64,000 bases of DNA from Colias croceus (lineage: Eukaryota; Arthropoda; Insecta; Lepidoptera; Pieridae). The stretch spans positions 6,163,001-6,227,000 of the forward strand of contig NC_059554.1 of NCBI RefSeq assembly GCF_905220415.1. Reading direction: 5' to 3'. Under the pieces are notes generated by a model. It did no database searches. It was not told the DNA's origin and was given only the letters and a program-made list of their open reading frames with translations. The translations under genes were made by a program, and so were the position numbers. This document shows, piece after piece, positions 20,788-32,765 of the stretch (the first letter of the stretch is position 1; each line of letters begins with the position of its first letter).

Positions 20788-21071
20788 GTTAAACTTTGCG
20801 GGAGCGATTTGACTTTTTTAAAAAAGAAATAAAATAAAATTAAACTTAAACTTATTTAATTACTTAACTATAACAAGTGGACGATTTGGAGTCACAAATG
20901 TTAATGATCAGAATTACATACATGGTACCATCGATACATTATTGCGAAACAAATGTTTTCCATTATGTGGAATGCTTATGTTAAATTGCAAGAACTCTCC
21001 GGTGGTCTTGCTGAGGCCAGCGGAAGGCTATTGCTCAACCTAACACAGAGGGTTGGGGTGGATGCGTAACT
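20787..21071 (-). repeat. 5' LTR of the errantivirus-like element
   Basis: 285 bp, apparently identical to the copy at 15140-15424. It lies at the transcriptional start side of the leftward element and should hold the promoter; no TATA box was assigned with confidence. Confidence 0.92.
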
Positions 21072-22263
21072 ACCTTGCTACAGTTAACTTGTTTTCATGT
21101 TGTTATATTAAATAATTCGTTATTTATCCTTGACTTTGGTTAACATTAGCAGGGTAGTTTTATGCTAGGTAATAACAAGCTTTGTATACATTTCTTACTT
21201 TTTTGTTCTTAATTTCTTTTGATATTAATGTAACAAACGCATCTATCTAATACTTTTAAGTTTTTTAAACTAATACAATCTTTAATCATCCAAAATAACA
21301 ATATTTACTTTCTAGATTTTTTAGATTTTTCTAAACATATTTCAGTTTGTTATTTTGTGATTGAAGATTGTGTAAGTGACATTTTGAATGTTGTTATATT
21401 AATAGGTTTACCTGATAATTAAATGAAAGAAGAAATGTGATAAGTTATTATTAAGTGAAAAGATAGATTTACTATAAGATACTGTGACAATTTGATTTTT
21501 TAATCCAATTAAATCACTAATATTAGTACATACATACCTATTTTAATATGTAATTTAAGCATTTGTTTAATTATTAATTGGATTATAAAAATCATATTCT
21601 CACAATAGGATAGATTACTATAATTAGTTTTACGGATAAAAAACAATTGATGTCAATTCAATAAATGAATAAAAATAATAATACAGTTGTTTAATTCCTG
21701 GTATAAAGAGTTGAAAAATCTATACTAATATTATATATCCGTATGTGTATGTTCCCTATGAAATCTTTTGTTCTTACACTTTTATGTACCTAATGATATA
21801 TTATATATCTCAAATAAAATATGTACATGAAAAATTTAATTTTTTATATAAATAAGCTTCTTGATTAAAAATTAGTTTATACTCTGTATTTAATACAAAA
21901 TGGTAATGTCAAGTTGACGGCTGTCATTCATTTCTGATTAAATTGATTAGAATACACAATTGATTGACATTTCATTTATTTCTATCTATATTCGTCTGTC
22001 ATTTGTTAAAGTGCGCGGATTTTTGTGATGGTGTGATTTTGAATTATCGATAATTATTTAATTTTCAAATAGATATGATCTGAAAGAAAATAATATCGGG
22101 ACTTTCCTTGTTAAAAAAGTATTATTCCACGTGCTTGTTTAATTAATTAATGCGCAGTATTATTAATAAAAACATTAAAACACCGTATCCAGTGTCCAGA
22201 AAGCTCTAACAGTGGTTAATGAATCAATAAAAAATAAAAATAGTTGTACATAATCTTGTTAAA
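21072..22263 (+). other. Gnpat upstream region
   Basis: AT-rich intergenic sequence between the retrotransposon and the Gnpat start codon. It should hold the Gnpat promoter and 5' UTR. ATTATCGATAATT, a palindrome close to a DRE site, lies at about 22045. No other gene seen. Confidence 0.4.
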
Positions 22264-25200
22264 ATGCGGGAGAAAGCAGATTTTACGGATATACTTTTAC
22301 CTCGAAACACGCATTTCGGAATAATCAAATTCATGACCCGGCATTGGAACCCTAAAAAGACGCTGAAACTTGATAAGGATTATTCACCCCAAGATATAAA
22401 GAATCTAGTGCGTAAATCGGTCTACTTGGATTCATATTTAGAAGCGGTATGTGTATAATATGCTTACTTTCATTTAGTTTTTTAAGATAGTGGGTTGGAT
22501 GGCCATATATTTTTCTATGTACTTATACGTTCTGTAGTGTGGATTATGGCATAAATATTGTAAACTGTGTGAAACATCTGCATTACAAACAATTATATAA
22601 ATGAAATATTAGACATAGTATATATGAATTGATCAAGTTCCTCTTGAAAGAGAATGATTGTGTCTTTATAGTGTGTGTACTACACATACACTTATACATA
22701 ATATATAATATAATTATATAGATGTATATGGCATGGCTTGTATTAACCACCATTGTATGCTATCAATATAAAGACAAGTTTGGCTCATAACAAAAATCTT
22801 TAACACTACATAAATTATAATGGGATGAAATACCTAATATTAAAATGATAATTTTAAAGTCTACACTTTGATCTTTATGCATCATAAAACATAATATAGT
22901 AAATACATACTCATAAATTGATTCGTCGCTTCAGCCGTGGGACGTCCACTGCTGGACAAAGGCCTCCCTCAAGGATTTCCAGTACGACCGGTCACCGGCG
23001 GCCTGCATCCAGCGGCTCCCTACCACTCGGACCAGGTCGTCTGTCCATCTTGTGGGAGGGATAAATTGATTCATATGAACAAAAATATTATGAACGTGCT
23101 GAACATATGTCTATATACTTATTATATGCTAGTATTAGTAGTAAATTTCTCCATATTTTATGTCTTACTCACTTTGAAATAATATTCTACTAACCAACAG
23201 GAGAGTGTTAGAAGTGGCACTCCAAAAGAGCTATTAAGAATAGAAGTTTTAAAATATTTAGATGAAATAGCAATGGATAAGAAAATGCATGTGATCAGAT
23301 GGATGGGCGTGTTCTTCCTTAAAGTTTCGTTTATGATGAAAATTGGCATATTTGTGAATGAACCAGCTGTTTTAAAGGTTTGTACACTTATTTATTTTTT
23401 CTTATGGTGCATTTAGTCCAAACAAACATAGAACTAGAACTAGAGCAAGAGCATTCTTTCGTGATCTTTTAGTGTAAACGAAAACTCGTGTTCATTGTTG
23501 TTCAGTAAAAGAATATTGCAAAGAATCTTTTCAAACACACTAAGAACAACTAATAAACGCTCTATGCCAGTATACAATAAAAGAATTTGACATAGTAGTT
23601 AGAATGAGCATTCAAACAATAATTCATCTAAATGCACCATTGGAAGAACATAATTTTTGTCCAGTCTTTTTTTTTTTGTGTAAGAACGTAATATATAAAC
23701 CAATGATTTAAAATAATTGGTTAAATAATGTTATAATTCTTGGTTTTAGCTGAAAGATAGTATGGGCGAGAACCCAGTACTATTCCTTCCCACACATAGA
23801 AGTTACGCAGATTTTTGCGTCTTGACATACCTTTGCTACCACTATGATATAGAGCTTCCTGCTGTAGCAGCGGGAATGGGTAAATATGTCATATATATTA
23901 TATATAGTGCTGAAGAATTTACTATTTTTTTTTATTTAAGTGTAGCTGTGTAGTGCAAGAATTACTGTAGAGGTATTTTCATTATGAAACTAAATTTCAT
24001 AATAATGTAGAATAATGTTGCTGCTATAACAGCAAATAATAACAAGTGATAACTGCGTTAAAAACAACCGACTTCAAACTTGCACTTGCAAAATTTACAA
24101 ATACCTACAGACAAAAATGCTCATAAAATAAAAACTACTGGGCCTATCTGAATAAAATTTTTATGGGACCAATTCGACACCATCCCGCATCGAACAAAAA
24201 AAGAATCACGTAAATCGGTTCAGAAACCTCGGAGTAATCGGTGTACATACATAAAAAAAAAAAAAAAAAAAATATACCGGCCGAATTGATAACCTCCTCC
24301 TTTTTTTTGAAGTCGGTTAAAAAATTGAGGTAAAGCAACAGTTCGTGCGGTCATAAATTAGATGGGTCACTGCTTTTTTTTAAATCTTTAATAAAATGTA
24401 TCAGCGCCTTTGTATATTGTAATAACACCTTTTTTGTAACTACATTCTTGTAAATAAATGAAATTTGAATTTGAAAAAAAATTGAAAAAGGCAAGGAATT
24501 TGTGAAAAAGTGTGCACGTAAAGACTCTTGCAAACTTACGTGTAGGGTCCGTCATGGAAAATTTATTATATACCACTTCCAGTAACCACCAATTTGTTTA
24601 CTTGAAAAATATTTTATATTATCTTAAAAAAAGGTGGCAACACTATGTGTAGGGGAATGGTGTAAGCAATAACACCATAAATTTATTTCAAAAAATTCTC
24701 TATTTTGGTCAGGTCATGGTTTTATAGTAAAGTTAGGTAATCAGATATCTTGTGAGGTCATTAATTGATCAAATCGATTTTCAATTACACAAGTTTTTTC
24801 GTTACTTTATAACCCGACGAAATGATTCATGTTAATGTGGTGACTGTATGTCTCTCTGGGCTCTATCAAATGATTACGATAAAATGATACATAAAATGAT
24901 AAAATGTTTACTAAGAAATTTCGTAAAGTATAATTTGGATTACCTACGTTGATGACATCGTATAATAATTAAATAGGTAACGTGGCGATATCATATCTGA
25001 TTTACAATATTTTTGTACGATAAGCGCTGATTTTCGTATATTTAAAGTTCACATCACCGATACCTAGTACAACATTTTGATATGACCGCCTTACGACTTG
25101 ACACCCGTAATTTTTAATTTAATGCATGTCTGTCTTATATTAAATTATCATGTTTTATTTAATAATCAATAATACAACAATACGTAGGTAGGTATATTAT

Positions 25201-28200
25201 TAACAATATTGCAAAAGTCAGATCTCAGCCGTAAATAACACAAAAAAAAGAGTGGCAGTGCCACAAAAAAGCATAAAATATAGATTGTGAGATTATAAAT
25301 GTTAGAACAAAGTACGGAAGACCTGGGCGAAAAAGCGACGGCGGAAAAACTTGTTAGATAATACTTATACGGTTTACGTTCAACTTACAAGGTTATAGAA
25401 TGAATATTCTGTATACATATTGTATGAGATAATTATTTCATTGATTGAAGGTTATTCTAGCAAAAAAGTCGAGCTTATGTATTAGATATTTTAATTGCCT
25501 ATTTGTTATAGTTTATGGTTATGCAAAAGTTTGCAATATGTTTTTTTTTCCTAATATTGCACAGCTGTCTTTATAAGTAGGATAAGACCAAGGATAAGAC
25601 ATAAAATTACATTTGTAACCCGTGAATCACTCGTAGATTTCTACTCAATGGCCATAGTGGGTCAGATGATGCGCGAAACGTGCGAGTTCTACATGCGTCG
25701 CTGTAGTTTCACAGCATAGCTTTTCGCATAGCATAGTTTCATAGCACATCTTTGGTGGTAAAGCACCCTAATACAGCACAGCTAGTATCTTTAGTATACA
25801 AAATACACTTCTAACACACCAATCACTCGTAGATTTCTACTCGATGGCCATAGTGGGTCAGATGATGCGCGAAACGGGCGCGTTCTACATGCGTCGCACG
25901 CTGGTGGGCGCGCCGCTGTACGCGGCCGCGTTGCGTCACTACGTGCGCACCGTCGTTGCGCACTACGGAGCGCCCGTTGAGTTCTTTCTGGAAGGCACTA
26001 GAAGCAGGAGCAATAAGTGCCTCCCGCCCAAGTATGGTGAGAACTTTTTGAGGTATATTTTTATTTTATTTATTGTAGACAGGGAAGCGCTTGACCACAA
26101 TCTCCCCTGATGGAAAGCGTACCCGTTCACTCTACGCTTGAAGACCCCCATATTGTACTCGTCGGGGAACACAGATTCAGGAAGCATGCAATATAAAAAA
26201 GAGCGTTTAGGTATGCCGAGCACACGTTTCAGAAGTGACACTTCATTTCAATAAATTCTCAAATTAACTCGTATTATGTTTATTAACCTATACAATACAA
26301 CTATGTTAAACTTTTTTTTATAAATAAAGTTGCGAACTAATGTTGTTGAGAATGGTCGATAACATCTTATACATGTTTATTACTGTATATTATAATTTAT
26401 GAAAAGTACAAGATATCTATACATATAATAAATCTGTAGAAGGGTCAATTCTGTACATTGAAAATATTGAAAAAATAAATAGCAGGGGGTGTTACTGGAT
26501 CGATACTAAACCCAAATATGTGATTAAAAAAATTTTTGTCTGTCTGTCTGTCTGTATGTGAAGACATCACGTGAAAACTAACGGTTCGATTTCGATGAAA
26601 CTTGGTATAATTATACCTTATTATCCTGGGCGTAAAATAGGATAGGTACTTTTTATCCTGGAAAAATACGCAGAAAAAAAATCTTAATTTTTGTGTTTTA
26701 TCCATAGACGTTGTTTTGTAGAACCGCGAACACACGTTGCGTATTATTATAGGCCTAGCCGTATTTGGGTTCAATAGATATTTATAAGATGTCATTGTCA
26801 GAGTTAGGTACTCAAAATGGAGAAATAAACCATCCACGCGAAGACCAGCATCCGCGCGGACGGAGTCGCGGGCGGAAGCTAGTCTATAATAAACACTTGT
26901 CATTTTAATCATACGATTCATATCAAGCCGAGTGGGTATTGATTACTTATTAACTTTCCATCTCAATGGATATGCTACGCAGAACAATGCAAACGGTATC
27001 CGATTCCCTTTTTTAAAACACATAGAAGTTCTTCCGTCCATTTTAGAAGCGTATTTTTTTGTCTCTGGAAATAGGTAATGTCAAAAAACACGTGAACAAG
27101 ATTTTTAACGCCTTAATTCCTTCTTCATAACATAATTTTACAATGAGCTTTGTTACGGTAGACTGCTTACAATATAACTTCACAAATTACTTCATTACTT
27201 ACGTAGGTTGTTTTTATACATTCTCTAGATATCTTTGTTTTTTGTCCATCTAAATTTGTCCATATTTGACCATTTTTAGAAATAGAAATAGAAATCGTTT
27301 TATTTGCCACCATGTAACTCTTAGTAATTAATACACAAAACAGAAAAAAAAAGATAGTAATGGAGGCAAAAAGGACTCCCCGTCAGCAAAGCAGCAACCA
27401 TTATTTAAAATGTGTTGCTGCACTGATTTTTTTTTTGAGTTTTTTTTTTCTTATTATCTTGATTTGGAACCAGGTATGTTGGCTATGAGCCTGATGCCGT
27501 ACTTTGCCCGGGAGGTGGACGATATTACAATAGTGCCGGTCAATATCAGCTATGACCGCATCATGGAACAGACTCTGTTCGCCTACGAGCATCTAGGTGT
27601 GCCAAAACCGAAGGAAACTACAGGGGTGAGATATATTTCTAATTAGGTATTTTATGAATCATAATTTTTACCTAAAAACTAAATCGTCTCTAAATTATCA
27701 GACCTAGATGGCAGCTTTCAATAAAAAAAACATCAAAATCGGTTGACCCTGTCGAAAGTTCTGAGTCACTGAGATCACAAAGATGTCGAATGCAGAGCCC
27801 CCTTTTTATATTTTGGTAGAAAATATTTTTCTGTGAGATTTATTGTTTGTTCTGATATTTCTACATTCAACAATATGTCTTTGCGTGATATAGGTTAGGT
27901 ACCCTAGAAATTATTAGTTGGATGGATGATTAGTTCCAATATTTTGTTTAATATTGTAATTATGTTTGATTGCATTCGCGTACAAGTGTTATTATTTGCA
28001 TATTCTATCATTGTCCTATGTTATTGTTTATTCACAGCTCTATGCTCTTAGCTTTGTGTTACAAAGTAAATAAACTATGAACGCTTGCATGTAATTATTT
28101 ATTTTAGTTTGCCATGCGATGCTCAAGTAAGCAATAAGAGGGCTTATAAAAATAAATAAACACAGTTATTGGGATTTACTTCTTTACATATCACAGGTTA

Positions 28201-31200
28201 TTGTTTTTTCAAAGGTTACCGCGTTGTCTATTGTTGATATTTCTAGCTCATTTTACATGTTTTTAATATTATATACATCAGTTCAGTTCTTTAGGGTATT
28301 GCCCTATTTTTCTACATGTAGGGAATTCGATTACCACGTAACAAACTTATAATACCATATAAAATGAACCAGGAAACGAACTATACAGATGATATATACG
28401 ATTTTCTTATAGGTTAGTTATATTTTAATCACTATTTTTGTTTCAAAAATAAAACACAAATTTCAGGGCTTATTGAAAGCATTGCGCAGGCTCAACGATC
28501 ACTTCGGCAACATCTACATAAATTTCGGAACACCAATATCCCTCAAGCAATATATAGGGCACACTGGGTTTTCCCCCGAAAATCTAAAGCCCAGAGACTT
28601 GCAACAGCTGACAGACCAAGAAATGAAATTAGTACAAAAAGTCGCCGACCGCGTGGTCACACTACAGCAAGAAAGCACAGTTGTTACAATTACCAACCTT
28701 ATATCTATAGTGCTAATGCTCAGTTTGTATCGACAACAAGTGATGGATATTGAAGAAGTAGTGTCGGAAGTTAATTGGTTGATCGAAGTCTTAAGGACTC
28801 TAGGGGCGATAGTCTTTGAGAATGATGTTAAGAGTAGTATGGAGAGGGTCATGTTGGTCCACGGGACTATAATGAGACTGGAAAGAGAGAACAAGCTGAG
28901 ATTGGTCTCCAGTGCATTGATGGATGTCAATCCTGATGTGCAGAAGAAAATGAAAGGTGAGATTCTATTTCTGTATCATTAAAAAATGAAAATAAATTTA
29001 TCAAAATTATTAATAATAATTGAATGAAAAATGTTGCTTTGATTAAAATATCTATGTCTACAATTATACTATTTTAAAATTATACACACACAAGATATGT
29101 TCAGAGTTTAAAGATCAACATCATACAATGTAAGATACAATTATAGGTATTTACTTTATGAAAGTATGACAAAGGTCAGATTGCTATGCCCGTGTACACA
29201 GCTGTGCTCTAATGTTAATGATATTTTATAATTTGTAATAGGGATGTATATTATTTTCGAAGAAAAAAACTTTTAAATGCAATTTAATAGTAGGTACTCT
29301 CTCTTATTTCGACGGTAAAATAAATAATATTATAAAAATATTCTTATTAGTGTAAACCTTTATTCTAAAACAAGTTTAGGAATTTGGTTACATTTTCAGG
29401 CCATAAACTAAAAGCGGAGACGATGGTGAACTCCGTGCCTATAATACAACTGCAGTTATACATAAACCCAGTGTTACACTATCTAGCGCCGCCCGCACTC
29501 TTGTATCTTATAGTAAGGAGACGAAATGTTGACACATGTAAGTATGGGTTATAGGCCGGGAGATACTGACACAAAATTTCGGGTTATTTGTAACAGGGTG
29601 GCGGTTCTAGAGGGGTCATAGTACGCAATGACATAAAGAAAAATGATGGTCAGAACGCTGGTACCGGCGGACTAGTCGCGTGGGCGTTAGTCGAACTCGT
29701 CGGATAATAATTAGCGAAAGTCCAACGATTTGTAACACAAAAAATTTATAATTTAGCCCACAAAAAAGATCTATTTTCCCGGCCTATTATTTTTATGTTA
29801 TAAGATAACTATCAAGTAATATTTTTTTTTTCTCTGTCCATATAAATTATGTATAACAAAATATGTGAGATCTTAACTACGTTTCTGATTTTTTTAATGT
29901 TATTATGCCACAATATCGTTCCATGTTTTTCGTTGTTTTTCATAATTGTTGATTTGTAGATATTGCTACTGAGAAATGGAACCGTTTTTTGCTGTAACGT
30001 TTTTCTGATAAGTTTAAGATTATTGTTTATTCATGATTTTTTTTTGTTCATATAGCTATAAAAAGTTTACCGTCATCATTTCTCATTTTTGTACGTTCTG
30101 TAAAAAATCACCGGTCTATTAAAAGTCACTAAATATTTTTGAAATCGAATCAATACGTGTTTGCCCATTCCTGAATAAAATGTTAAAAATTTCAATTCCG
30201 AAAACAAAAAAACTTCACAAAAAACAATTTTTTTTTCAGGTGAACTTTATGCTAACTACAGTCTTGTCCGGAAAATGCTAAGACACGAATTCTTTCATTT
30301 GGAAGAAAATGAGACCGCGGTAAGTATTTGTTACTAAAGTATTTTTAGTAAATTAATATTCTGTATGGTATTTTTTATCATGAAACATATTGTATTAATT
30401 ACGATTACAATATTGGTGTAAAATTAAGGTGAATTGTATTTTTTGCAATCGTGTTTACAATAGTTTTTGTAAACGTTTGAGTTTTTGCTTTCTATGTTGA
30501 TTTTATGCTGTATTTTTTACTACAATACTTACATTGTTTTGTTCAAATAACATTTGTGTTTATATTTATACGAACTGAAAATATATAATTATAAAGGGAT
30601 ATTTTTTAATCTATAAATTATAATATATGATGTATTCTCATTCTTACAAATCGATTGTAAAATGATAAAAATATCTTGTCCGATAAATAATTACGTACCT
30701 AGCTTGTATTAATAATATTAAATAATTAATGTAATACTGATAAATTGCATTTTTACATTAAAACGTATAATTACATAACTACTACATATTCTAGTACATA
30801 GTATTTATTAGAAATTTAATTTATATATTGTTACTAGCGGTCCGCCCCGGCTTCGCCCGTGGTACATATTAACGTTTTCTCTACATAAGAACCATCCTCG
30901 TACTTCAAGGAATATAATAAAAAAAGAATTATCGAAATCGGTTCAGCCGTTCTCGAGTTATGGAATTACAACGAAAAGTGGCATTGATTTTTATATATTA
31001 GATTATTATTTATTATAATTTCTACTTAACAGACTTTCAACAACGCGCTAGAGTACTGCGTGTCAAAACGCGTAATATTTTTATCTGGCAATACAGTGAC
31101 TTGCGGTGATAATGACAAGCTGCAGTATTTGCTGCAGTGCGCAATGTTGCCAGCTTTGACGACGCTGTTAACTTGTATGGAAGTTATGGAAGAGGTATTT

Positions 31201-32764
31201 AAAATATTTTATGTACAATACTGTTTTTGAAGTGAAACTTCTGTATCGGGGCTGGAAAAAAAATTTAGTGTAACATTTTTTCGTTACGCGTGACATTTTT
31301 CCGTTACGCGCCATCTTTTTCTTATCCCTACCACGCGTGATTCGACGTATTTCTGTAAAGTTGCATATATAGTAAATTATTTTTGAAAACTAAGGTCATA
31401 AAGAAGTTTCACCTCTTACGTGTGTACACCTTACACTAGTACACGCACACTTTTTTATATTCAATACGATTGACGTTTAATAAACAACTAGAATCACTTA
31501 TCACAATTGCCTATTAAAAGGTTGTCAATAAACGTTTAAGCGGTGTTGTGTTGGTTAAAACATTAATTGAAATTAACCTGTTATCTTGTGGCAGTATCAT
31601 TAAAACTACATTGGAAAACTCTGCCGATTACATGCAATAGGCATAGTTTTGCTTAGGACCATTTTTAAAAAGAGTTAAAAAAATTCGATCTGCATTAGGT
31701 GGGATTCGAACACGCGGATTTTTGTTGAATTTGATATTTTGGTTGTATGGCATTATTTTTTTATATTTTTAAAGAATAGAAAAAACACGCCTTTGTCCCA
31801 TGCCGGGGCTTCCGGTTATCGAATTATTCCTATTCCATAAAAAAATTCTCAATTTACCATCTTCTCACCATTTATGCACAAATAATATTTAACAAACTTG
31901 ACTAACAGTCACGCTCAAAAATTGGCCGAAGCAAAACTCTACCTATATTCGTATGTATGTTTATTTTCAAATAAAAAAAACGACGTGTGGCACTCGGGGA
32001 CTGCCGCGGTAAAGCTATTGCATGCTATGCCTTCAAGCCACACCTCCGCCTGTTGGAGTGGGGAGCGTGAGGTTTTTTCGTTACGGAATTTCTCTTTTCG
32101 ATCCCCGCGCTCAAGGCCCGCGATAGAATCTATGCAATAGCTTAAAACAATTTTTCCAGAAGCGTAGTTGCGAGCACTGGTCAGTACTGCGCAGTGTGCA
32201 AGCGGCAACAGAGCGCACACAGCGAGGCGGTGCGTGCCTCAGCCTCGACGCCGCGGCCAACGTGCTAAGGGGATTGTGCCTCGCACACGTTATACATAAG
32301 GATACACGGTATATTATTATTTTATAATATTAATGAATAAATGTATATAATTAATTATTTTCAATCACGTAAACAATGGCTTCAAGTAAAAAATTCGCAA
32401 GAAGAGTCCCAAACGCCTTTTGAACTATAAAACCGCCATGCGGTCAATTAGATTGTATTCATACTTTTTTGTTTTTGTATTGCTTATTTACTTAAATGCT
32501 TTTCTTATGCTTTCAATTTTAAACGCAAACCACATTAATATCTTTCCATGGTAACTATCAAAAACATTAAAAATTGTGTGATATCATAATTATTAACTTT
32601 TATGTATTCTCAATTTTTTCAGAGAAAAGGATGTAATATATGAAGTTGTACCTGACGTGATGCATCAGTGTCGGCATTTAGTGAGTTCGATACTGCCGAG
32701 CCTCACACTAGTGACGGACAATAACCCGGTTATAGTACAAAACACGCCTAAAGCGCGACTTTAA
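22264..32764 (+). CDS. Gnpat: Dihydroxyacetone-phosphate acyltransferase (peroxisomal)
   Basis: Peroxisomal enzyme that acylates dihydroxyacetone phosphate, the first step of ether-lipid (plasmalogen) synthesis. Eleven exons: 22264-22446, 23201-23377, 23750-23879, 25833-26036, 27474-27625, 28467-28956, 29400-29537, 30240-30319, 31033-31194, 32160-32308, 32623-32764. They total 2007 nt, 668 aa in one frame; human GNPAT is 680 aa. The glycerophosphate-acyltransferase blocks are all present: HRSYADF (HxxxxD, about 136-142), FYMRRT (about 182), FLEGTRSR (about 216) and IVPVNISYD (about 250). The peroxisome-family phrase GVPKPKE follows. The last three residues, ARL, fit a type 1 peroxisomal targeting signal. 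The start Met opens exon 1 (MREKADFTD). A LINE fragment begins within a few bases of the stop codon. Confidence 0.94.
22935..23056 (-). mobile_element. RTE-type LINE C-terminal fragment
   Basis: On the minus strand a frame reads RWTDDLVRVVGSRWMQAA and closes QQWTSHG then stop. This is the signature end of the RTE-clade ORF2 polyprotein in insects. Only the last 40 codons remain, in Gnpat intron 1. Confidence 0.7.
24060..24325. mobile_element. Lepidopteran-type MITE with AACCGACTTCAAA termini
   Basis: Bounded by inverted AACCGACTTCAAA (about 24067) and TTTGAAGTCGGTTAA (about 24307-24321), with an internal A-run of about 20. This terminal sequence is very common in lepidopteran genomes. Non-coding, in Gnpat intron 3. 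Confidence 0.65.
24395..24482 (+). repeat. 3' tail of a jockey/CR1-like LINE
   Basis: Carries TGTAACTACATTCTTGTAAATAAATG followed by TTTGAATTTGAA. The same tail ends the LINE fragment at 32766-33590 (about 33530-33585). Only the 3' end is left here. Confidence 0.6.
25625..25702 (+). pseudogene. Partial duplicate of Gnpat exon 4 with its acceptor
   Basis: About 77 nt match 25821-25897 with three mismatches by eye. They include the end of the intron (AATCACTCGTAG) and the first 22 codons of the exon up to the FYMRR block. Two changes are non-synonymous (Gly to Cys and Ala to Glu, just before FYMRR). After CGTCGC the sequence departs and reaches an in-frame stop within six codons (TGTAGTTTCACAGCATAG). 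The offset is 196 bp. It would act as a decoy or poison exon if spliced in. Confidence 0.75.
26410..26895 (-). repeat. Dispersed repeat in Gnpat intron 4
   Basis: Carries (TCTG)n, the phrase TTCGATTTCGATGAAACTTGG, and GCGGGCGGAAGCTAGTCTATAATA at one end, as in widespread lepidopteran interspersed repeats. The 158-codon minus-strand frame across it resembles no protein I know and is read as chance. Confidence 0.5.
29554..29784. mobile_element. GGCCGGGAGATACTG element, copy 1
   Basis: Starts GGCCGGGAGATACTGACAC and ends CCCGGCC, flanked by TA on both sides (TA duplication). The 231-bp body carries GGTCAGAACGCTGGTACCGG. It sits 16 bp after the exon 7 donor of Gnpat. Related copy at 47089-47429. 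Tc1/mariner-like by TA target only. Confidence 0.65.
30833..31005 (+). repeat. Dispersed repeat, 'CTAGCGGTCCGCC' relative
   Basis: Has CTAGCGGTCCGCCCCGGCTTCG, an ATCGAAATCGGTTCAGCCG phrase and terminal TATATTAGATTA. Same general class as the CTAGCTTTCCGCC repeats. It ends 28 bp before Gnpat exon 9. Confidence 0.55.
31226..31462 (-). mobile_element. MITE family B copy 2
   Basis: Inverse of the element at 11385-11602: GAAGTGAAACTTCTGTATCGG at one end, CGTTACGCGTGACA and TTCTTATCCCTACCACGCGTG inside, AAGAAGTTTCACCTC at the other. Non-coding, in Gnpat intron 9. Confidence 0.6.
31975..32147 (-). repeat. Dispersed repeat family C, copy 2
   Basis: Reverse of the 8900-9072 repeat: CGTGTGGCACTCGGGGACTGCC to CTATGCAATAGCTT. 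It ends about 12 bp before the exon 10 acceptor of Gnpat, so it supplies sequence where the branch point should be. Confidence 0.6.
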
Positions 32765-32765
32765 G

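Larger units (their letters stand above)
15140..21071 (-). mobile_element. Errantivirus-like LTR retrotransposon lacking RT and RNase H
   Basis: 5932-bp Ty3/gypsy-type element, transcribed leftward. It has two 285-bp LTRs that look identical and an exact 4-bp target duplication ACCT (15136-15139, 21072-21075). Order in transcription: LTR, PBS, leader, gag, pol remnant, env, PPT, LTR. The LTR ends are inverted AGTTA/TAACT. The layout matches insect errantiviruses (17.6, 297, TED type) with an env gene and a tRNA-Ser-type primer site. The pol frame jumps from the protease DTG site directly to the end of RNase H, so this copy cannot reverse-transcribe by itself. Clean LTRs and open frames suggest recent insertion, which implies enzymes supplied by a complete relative. 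Confidence 0.93.

Noticed and set aside
26445..26921. 158-codon minus-strand frame
   Set aside because: It runs through a dispersed repeat and (TCTG)n; no family resemblance.
28366..28413. Mini-frame MNQETNYTDDIYDFLI with a following GTTAGT as an extra Gnpat exon
   Set aside because: Exons at 27474-27625 and 28467-28956 join in phase and match the family without it.
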